Below, one piece after another: positions 15,255 through 20,012 of a DNA stretch of 20,012 nt; the first letter of the stretch is position 1, and each line of letters opens with the position of its first letter. Source of the stretch: a virus. The stretch is from positions 1-20,012 of the IMG/VR virus record IMGVR_UViG_3300033145_002055. The stretch is one strand, 5' to 3'. The notes beneath the pieces were generated by a model, which was not told the origin of the DNA, made no database searches, and saw only the letters and a list, made by a program, of their open reading frames with translations. The translations under genes and the position numbers were made by a program.

Positions 15255-16265
15255 ATGAAACTATCAATTTTTAATCAAGGTTCTAAAAGAATCTCATTAG
15301 AAAAATTATTTTCTAATAAAATAATGAAAAAGAAAAAGAAAAATAAAAAAAAATTAATACTTGATCATATATCTAAAATTGATAATGAGCCATTTACTCC
15401 AAATGATGTAAAAAAAGTATTTAATGGATATATAGAATTAGATATGATACATACTTATCTTTCTAGGTTATGTGTTAATGGTGTCTTAATAAGACTTAGC
15501 AAAGGATTATATATTAAAGGTAATATTTCAGTTGAATCTATAACATCAAAACAATTGATAGAAACTCCAAATAATAGATGGGAAGATAAAAATGGACCAA
15601 ATAAAATTTTTATAACTGATCTTCAGTATAAGAAAGTTTCTAGATATTTTAATGGAAACTCAATGATTTTATGTGGACCAAATGTTGATCTCAGAATAAG
15701 ACAAGCTGAATGTATAACAAATGGTAATCATGATTTATATTTAGTTGATAATAATTCAGATATTTTTGATCTAATTAAAACTAAAATAAAAAACTCTGGA
15801 AATAAAAATGTTAAACCTATTTTTAAGAATATTTATGATATTAATATTCATCCTCAGTTTCAAGACTTAGATTTTTGTAATACATTGGTATACAAAAATA
15901 AAAAAGATAATAAATATTTAGAAACAGGTGAAATTTTAGCATATAGATTAATAAAACAAAAAGAGCAAGGTTATCCAATAGCAGCAATGAATTTTACTTT
16001 TTGTGGTAGAAGGTTTAAAAGAAAAATTATTGTTAGACAAATAAATAGTATTTTACATATTTTAAATTCTGCAATAACTGGATTTGACTATAACGTTAAA
16101 GGTTGTTCTAAAGGTGTAAAAATAATTCCTGATTCTAATCAAAGTTTTGGATATTATCATATACCAAATTGGATAAACAAAGGTAAAATTTTAGAATTTG
16201 ATTTCTATACTTATTCTGATACACAAAATCAAATGATTACTTGCTTGATAATTTATAAATTATAA
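15255..16265 (+). CDS. Winged-helix protein with possible methyltransferase-like C-terminal domain
   Basis: A 336-residue basic protein, probably cytoplasmic. A poly-Lys run (25-33) precedes a winged-helix-like region (about 34-90): LDHISKIDNEPFTPNDVKKV, then IHTYLSRLCVNGVLIRLSKG and LYIKG, the 'L-x-x-L-x-x-x-G-x-L-x-R-x-x-x-G-x-Y' pattern of DNA-binding wHTH domains such as those in AbiEi-type and phage regulators. From about 135 to the end there is an alpha/beta region with LYLVDNNSDI, a central FQDLDFCNTL (202-211) and a final MITCLIIYKL strand. The D-L-D-F-C motif and order recall degenerate class I methyltransferase-like domains; no clear glycine-rich SAM loop is visible, so activity is doubtful. 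AGGAGAGG precedes the ATG. The ParB-like gene follows on the same message. Confidence 0.8.
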   Translation: MKLSIFNQGSKRISLEKLFSNKIMKKKKKNKKKLILDHISKIDNEPFTPNDVKKVFNGYIELDMIHTYLSRLCVNGVLIRLSKGLYIKGNISVESITSKQLIETPNNRWEDKNGPNKIFITDLQYKKVSRYFNGNSMILCGPNVDLRIRQAECITNGNHDLYLVDNNSDIFDLIKTKIKNSGNKNVKPIFKNIYDINIHPQFQDLDFCNTLVYKNKKDNKYLETGEILAYRLIKQKEQGYPIAAMNFTFCGRRFKRKIIVRQINSILHILNSAITGFDYNVKGCSKGVKIIPDSNQSFGYYHIPNWINKGKILEFDFYTYSDTQNQMITCLIIYKL

Positions 16266-16269
16266 TAAT

Positions 16270-16274
16270 GGAGG
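16270..16274 (+). promoter_or_regulatory. Ribosome binding site that fixes the start of the ParB-like gene
   Basis: GGAGG lies eight bases before the ATG at 16283. The frame also has an ATG at 16268, but that codon is part of this Shine-Dalgarno sequence and has none of its own. Confidence 0.8.
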
Positions 16275-16282
16275 ATTTTTTA

Positions 16283-17320
16283 ATGTTAGACAATGCAATA
16301 ATTGAAAAAAATAAAAACCACGTGGCTACACCTACAACTGTAAAAAAAGAATCAAAATTAGAAGCAATTGTAATTGAACCATTAAATGGAAAATTTGTTA
16401 CAATTGATTATAATGAAGAATTCAATGCAAAAGGAGTGAGATTAGTAGCAATTCATTTTAATATGCCTATAGAATTAATAAACTTTTGTTCTGCATATCA
16501 AAGAGCTTTAGAAGATGGGAGACTTAAAACATTAATAAAGTCTTATGCTGAAAATGGTGTGTGGCAATCTTTAACTGCAACTATTAATACTTCTAAAAAT
16601 CCTGTTGATGGAAATCATAGAATTACATGTTTAATTGCAATTGGACATAAAACAATACCGATTGTACATGAATTTGAATTCACAACTGCAGAAGCAGAAG
16701 TAGATTTCTTCTTAGAAATAAATAAAATGGGAACTCAGATTAAAGCACCACAATACGTATGGCGAGCTAAATACTTGGCAAAGCATGTTGCAGGATTGCT
16801 TTTTTATAAATTAACAGATGAAGATGAATTATCTTTTTTGTTTGATAAAGTTTCTATTGCGGAAAGACCATCGACTTTAAAAAGAATTCCTATCAATTCT
16901 GCGTGGCAATTAATTGCAAAATGTGGTTTAGGATACAGTAAAGGGTGGAGAAATGATGAAGAAGAAATATATAATGCAAAGATTAAAGAAATTGGATATG
17001 AAATTGTTCTGAATAGAATTAATGAATTTCTAATATTTTTCAATAATTGTTTTGGACCAAAAGAAAGAGGTTCTATATGTTGGAAAGCAAAAACATTCAA
17101 AGCATTTATACATTTATTTATACTTTTGAAAAAGAATAATCTGTTAAATACAACTTCAAAATATAAAAGAACAGTCCAAAGAATTTCTAAATTCAATATA
17201 GATGAAAACCTTGCTAAAATGGAATTTGGATCTCTTATGACTTGTCTTATTGATAAGTATAATATTAAGAAGAAAGAACATAATAGAATTCTTATCACAA
17301 ATCCTTTTATAAGAGAATAA
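16283..17320 (+). CDS. ParB / DGQHR-like nuclease-fold protein
   Basis: A 345-residue protein. The signature is at about 71-150: AYQRALEDGRLKTLIKSYAE, a helix that ends before a strand, then NPVDGNHRITCLIAIGHKTI with the D-G-N-H-R motif at 109-113, and TTAEAEVDFFLEINKMGT. This order (Y-Q-R, basic helix, strand, D-G-x-H-R, aliphatic strand, 'E-x-x-x-x-F-x-x-x-N') is that of the ParB-N/Srx fold, found in partition proteins, ParB-type nucleases and DndB-like DGQHR proteins. The C-terminal half (155-345) is helical and basic with no motif I recognise. Such proteins act on DNA, by binding or cutting, usually with NTP; which applies here cannot be seen. It is the second gene of a two-gene unit that runs against the flanking late genes and ends at a strong hairpin. 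Confidence 0.82.
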   Translation: MLDNAIIEKNKNHVATPTTVKKESKLEAIVIEPLNGKFVTIDYNEEFNAKGVRLVAIHFNMPIELINFCSAYQRALEDGRLKTLIKSYAENGVWQSLTATINTSKNPVDGNHRITCLIAIGHKTIPIVHEFEFTTAEAEVDFFLEINKMGTQIKAPQYVWRAKYLAKHVAGLLFYKLTDEDELSFLFDKVSIAERPSTLKRIPINSAWQLIAKCGLGYSKGWRNDEEEIYNAKIKEIGYEIVLNRINEFLIFFNNCFGPKERGSICWKAKTFKAFIHLFILLKKNNLLNTTSKYKRTVQRISKFNIDENLAKMEFGSLMTCLIDKYNIKKKEHNRILITNPFIRE

Positions 17321-17324
17321 ACAG

Positions 17325-17363
17325 AAAAATGAGGGACTCAACTTAATTGCTGAGTCCCTCATT
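17325..17363 (-). terminator. Terminator at a convergent junction
   Basis: A perfect 13-bp stem (AATGAGGGACTCA with TGAGTCCCTCATT) and a 10-base loop lie between the ends of the ParB-like gene and the zinc-ribbon gene. The T run follows the stem on the minus strand (TTTTT); on the plus strand the T-rich stretch begins only about eight bases later. It serves the minus gene well and may also stop plus transcription. Confidence 0.88.
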
Positions 17364-17392
17364 AGTCCATCTTTTATTTTTTTGTTTATTTT

Positions 17393-18196
17393 TTATGCTT
17401 GTAGATTTGTCCCACACTCAGGACAAAATTTAGTTCCATATCTTGATTTAGTTCCACAAGTAGGACATTCTTTTTTAGTTGATACAAATAGAGGAGTCTT
17501 TACAGGTTCATCTATCTTATCAGTACCTTTAAGTCTAATAATAATTGTTCCATGATCTTCAATAGTTCCTACATAGGTACTATTAAAATCTTGTTTTAGT
17601 TCAGAACCAGGAACTGTTATACCCTCTTCTATCTGAGGTGCTTCACTTGGTCCAAGACTATCCATAGTAACATTACTTGAAATATTAGCAGATGCCATTG
17701 GATCAGATTGTCCTACAATGCTTCTAACTGCATTCATATCATTACTACATCCACCATATTTTACTTCATGGTTACTATATACATTAGTAGTATCAAAACT
17801 TCTATATACTGTTGGATATGTCCATGTAGTAGTAGATGATAATTGTCTTTCAAAACCAAATTTAACACGGATGAAACCATCATCTATTTTATCTCCACGA
17901 TGATCTTGAATTTTTTTTGTTTTTTGAATGAATTTAAAAGCATTCTTGACTGCATTATTAACCATGACACCTTTTAACTCAGTATCATCATTGGCGTCAA
18001 TAACAAGTCTTCTTCCATCCAATACATCAGTTCCATCAATAGAAACTTCTGCAACCGCTCTTCTATTATCAAGATTTTTTAATAGGATAGAATACTCTGC
18101 TCCGAAAGGAAGGATGACATCATTCTCATTTGATACTTCTCTAAGAATTTTACCATTACATTTGATCACTGCTACGAAATTATTGTTATATACCAT
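17393..18196 (-). CDS. Virion-type protein with C-terminal zinc ribbon
   Basis: A 267-residue protein with two parts. The first (about 1-117) is beta-rich: FVAVIKCNGKILREVS, LKNLDNRRAVAEVSIDGTDV, DGRRLVIDAND, then FKFIQKTKKIQDHRG and DDGFIRVKFGFE. I associate this 'N-R-R-A-x-x-x-V-S-I-D-G ... D-G-x-I-R-V-x-F' pattern with conserved virion or surface-associated proteins of large phages. The middle (120-235) is Ser/Thr/Asn-rich and probably flexible. The end is a classical zinc ribbon, CPTCGTKSRYGTKFCPECG, with Cys 244, 247, 258 and 261. A zinc ribbon on such a protein is unusual and suggests a nucleic-acid or protein contact. AGGAG precedes the ATG; a promoter motif and a possible leader hairpin lie upstream, and a strong terminator follows, so it is a separate unit. 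Confidence 0.82.
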   Translation of the reverse strand: MVYNNNFVAVIKCNGKILREVSNENDVILPFGAEYSILLKNLDNRRAVAEVSIDGTDVLDGRRLVIDANDDTELKGVMVNNAVKNAFKFIQKTKKIQDHRGDKIDDGFIRVKFGFERQLSSTTTWTYPTVYRSFDTTNVYSNHEVKYGGCSNDMNAVRSIVGQSDPMASANISSNVTMDSLGPSEAPQIEEGITVPGSELKQDFNSTYVGTIEDHGTIIIRLKGTDKIDEPVKTPLFVSTKKECPTCGTKSRYGTKFCPECGTNLQA

Positions 18197-18213
18197 TTTT
18201 ATCTCCTAAGCAT

Positions 18214-18244
18214 ACAGACTAGATGCTTTATGTTTAAAGTCTGT
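18214..18244 (-). other. Possible leader hairpin of the zinc-ribbon gene
   Basis: ACAGACT and AGTCTGT can pair across 17 bases, 18 bases before the ATG. A second small stem, CTTTA with TAAAG, overlaps it, so two folds compete. It lies between promoter motif and ribosome site and might tune translation or stability. No T run follows, so it is not a terminator. Confidence 0.35.
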
Positions 18245-18259
18245 GGATTAAGATGGACT

Positions 18260-18277
18260 ATTTATAATATGTTCTAA
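18260..18277 (-). promoter_or_regulatory. Late-promoter motif, zinc-ribbon gene
   Basis: The minus strand reads TTAGAACATATTATAAAT, followed by A, so it contains a full TATAAATA, the T4 late-promoter element. Its TAG is the stop codon of the preceding gene. It lies 64 bases before the ATG. Confidence 0.65.
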
Positions 18278-20010
18278 GAAATTTCAATAACAGTTAAATT
18301 AGTATCATATATTGTAGAAGAAATACTTGCTGTTGAAGTTACCACTTCATGTATTCCAATATCTAAATATATTCCTTCATGCCCTATATATGAACTAGTC
18401 CACTCTACTTTATTTTCTATATTTCTAAATAAAATATATGGACTAGGCACACCACCAATAGCAGTTTGGATTGAAACAGTACTAGTTAATGGTTCATAAA
18501 TATCTAAACTAGTTAATGAATCATAAAAATTACCTAAATCATATGCTGATGGATAATTACCAATATTAACAACATTTGTTGTAATGAAAGAATAACCAAC
18601 AAATGAAATATCTATATGAATATTATCACGTACAATATTAGAATCAATAATATTTTGTCCTATTTGATGATTAACTCCATCATCATCTATTGGAACAATA
18701 TCGCCAGGCGGTAATTCATCATTAGTAATATTAATTTTATCAAACCATTGTTGTTCAAATCCAGAATCAAAGAAAGAGTTTGGTGTATCCCAATTTTTAT
18801 TATAGTGATGACTTGTGCCAACTTTATCTCTAAAAAACATACCTATCTCAAGCATATAAGAATCACAAATACCACCACCAGGATGTTGGTTTAATGCTTC
18901 TATAAAATATTTTTGTAAACTAGGAGGAATATCATAATATCCACCACTATCATAACTAAAATTTAAAAACTCAGATTTAAATTCTATTTGAGGACAGTAT
19001 TCTCCACCGGGTCTTATACTATCTCTAAGTGAACTCTCAATTTGAGTTAATATCCATTCATCTAATAATATAGATTCAGTTAATGGATTTTTAAACGAGA
19101 AAGATGTATCCATAAAAGCTAATCTAGCTCTATATGGTTTAAAGAAATTTAGTATTTCATATAACTCTTTTCTAAAACCAAGACCTAACATTGTTATAAC
19201 TAAACTTGGAGATTTAAAATCAATATTCAATCTAATCCAGTTATCTAACGTACCAATTAAATATGTTATTAAATAAGATTCATCTCCAATAGTAAACCAA
19301 GAATCAATAACAGCTTTAAAATCAGGATTTAATGCATCTAATAAAGGTTCAACAGCATTCATTGAATTTAAAAAATTTTGAGATAAAGGTCTTGACCAAT
19401 CATTTATAAGTGTATTTATTCTATTAGTTCTATCATCTCTTGATATAGGTTTTTTAATTAATTCTTCATATAGATCTGTTAAGTTAGATAAATTATAAGG
19501 AATTGGTGGAGTTGTGCTATGATAAAAATCCCATTCAGAAGGTAGTGGTGGATGATCTTTAAAATATTTAATTTCTCCAGTTACTGAATGTATATATAAA
19601 CCTTCTTCACTACTTATATTATAATTCACTTCTCCATTATAACAATTATAATTGGTAAATGTAGTTGAAGACCCATAACCAAACATTTTTTCATAAACAT
19701 AAATTGTTGCAATATAAACATGTAGTATAGGAATAACTAAACCTAAATTCTTAACAGGAATATTATATGGTAATTCTAACCCTAACATATATCTATCATA
19801 CTGATCTTCAACAATTCTAAAAAGAACAGACAATGAAATAGTTATATTATATAATGAAAAAATAGAACTTAAAGAATAATATGGACTTTTAGAAGGTAAG
19901 CTTATTTTATTTGTTTGAAGCAGTGATTCAATTTTATCTCTGGATTGCAACCAATGCGGATCAGGGTTGGTTAATTTTTCAAATGGAACATCTGAATCTA
20001 GTAAAATAGT
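18274..20010 (-). CDS. Large structural-type protein of unknown function (5' end outside window)
   Basis: The frame is open to the window edge; a TTG at 19950 is an internal codon, not a start, since the preceding 20 codons (TILLDSDVPFEKLTNPDPHW) read well and look like protein. About 578 residues are visible. The first 130 are helical and aromatic, with YDRYMLGLELPYNIPVKNL and LHVYIATIYVYEKMFGY; the middle is helical (DALNPDFKAVIDSWFTIGDE); the last 150 are beta-rich with repeated Thr/Ser/Ile strands and SPYILFRNIENKVEW. I do not know the family. The end with IEISL-like strands and TAG stop overlaps the promoter motif of the next gene. Size, composition and neighbourhood suggest a virion protein, perhaps baseplate, fibre-associated or head-tail. 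No signal peptide can be judged because the true start is absent. Confidence 0.8.
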   Translation of the reverse strand, partial: TILLDSDVPFEKLTNPDPHWLQSRDKIESLLQTNKISLPSKSPYYSLSSIFSLYNITISLSVLFRIVEDQYDRYMLGLELPYNIPVKNLGLVIPILHVYIATIYVYEKMFGYGSSTTFTNYNCYNGEVNYNISSEEGLYIHSVTGEIKYFKDHPPLPSEWDFYHSTTPPIPYNLSNLTDLYEELIKKPISRDDRTNRINTLINDWSRPLSQNFLNSMNAVEPLLDALNPDFKAVIDSWFTIGDESYLITYLIGTLDNWIRLNIDFKSPSLVITMLGLGFRKELYEILNFFKPYRARLAFMDTSFSFKNPLTESILLDEWILTQIESSLRDSIRPGGEYCPQIEFKSEFLNFSYDSGGYYDIPPSLQKYFIEALNQHPGGGICDSYMLEIGMFFRDKVGTSHHYNKNWDTPNSFFDSGFEQQWFDKINITNDELPPGDIVPIDDDGVNHQIGQNIIDSNIVRDNIHIDISFVGYSFITTNVVNIGNYPSAYDLGNFYDSLTSLDIYEPLTSTVSIQTAIGGVPSPYILFRNIENKVEWTSSYIGHEGIYLDIGIHEVVTSTASISSTIYDTNLTVIEIS

Positions 20011-20012
20011 AC

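Noticed and set aside
16268-16282. ATG at 16268 as start of the ParB-like gene
   Set aside because: It is part of the Shine-Dalgarno sequence for the ATG at 16283.
16804-17298. 164-aa open frame on the minus strand inside the ParB-like gene
   Set aside because: Antisense to a gene with a clear motif and good ribosome site; no start signal of its own.
1-20012. CRISPR arrays, tRNA genes, insertion sequences, attachment sites
   Set aside because: I saw no regular spaced repeats, cloverleaf sequences, transposase genes or terminal inverted repeats; intergenic gaps are too short for most of these.

Overview
The window is a piece of a large contractile-tailed bacteriophage (myovirus) genome. It is strongly AT-rich and almost fully coding, with strong AGGAGG-type ribosome binding sites. 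The virion genes are a T4-type tail set: tail sheath (660 aa), tail tube (243 aa), a baseplate wedge protein of the gp6 / baseplate-J class (868 aa), a gp25-like wedge protein (142 aa), a gp26/gp51-type baseplate assembly protein with a zinc-binding CxxC pair, and, on the other strand, the end of a probable tape measure followed by a gp48/gp54-like tube-cap protein. Several proteins are longer than their T4 counterparts, which suits a jumbo phage. The standard genetic code fits every gene; stops are TAA (15) or TAG (4), never TGA. I cannot name the host; the strong Shine-Dalgarno sequences only say that it uses them.

Layout: (1) 2-2947, plus strand: 3' part of the tape measure, then the tube-cap-like protein. 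(2) 2985-15100, minus strand, in transcription order: 225-aa virion protein, sheath, 65-aa basic protein, tube, two tandem paralogues with one C-terminal hydrophobic segment each (251 and 246 aa), the 262-aa baseplate assembly protein with an overlapping 76-aa frame that looks like a frameshift extension, gp25, 170-aa and 214-aa unknowns, gp6, and a 366-aa unknown. (3) 15255-17320, plus strand: a two-gene non-structural cassette, a winged-helix protein with a possible methyltransferase-like domain, then a ParB/DGQHR-like protein. (4) 17393-20010, minus strand: a large structural-looking protein cut by the window end, then a 267-aa protein with a C-terminal zinc ribbon.

Regulation can be read from the sequence. 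Four minus-strand leaders carry an 18-base motif, TWAGAACAWAWWWTAAAK, not seen elsewhere in this form, probably the phage late promoter; its right half resembles the T4 late element TATAAATA. Rho-independent terminators follow gp25, the 251-aa gene, the sheath, the zinc-ribbon gene and, more weakly, the 65-aa gene. In two or three cases terminator, motif and next gene follow one another directly. The sheath and tube leaders also share a 21-base element (20 of 21 identical), probably a post-transcriptional or promoter-associated signal for these two abundant proteins.

The points most worth following are the late-promoter motif, the shared sheath/tube leader element, the likely programmed frameshift joining the 262-aa and 76-aa frames, the paralogous membrane-segment proteins next to the tube gene, and the wHTH/ParB-like cassette set against the direction of the late genes.
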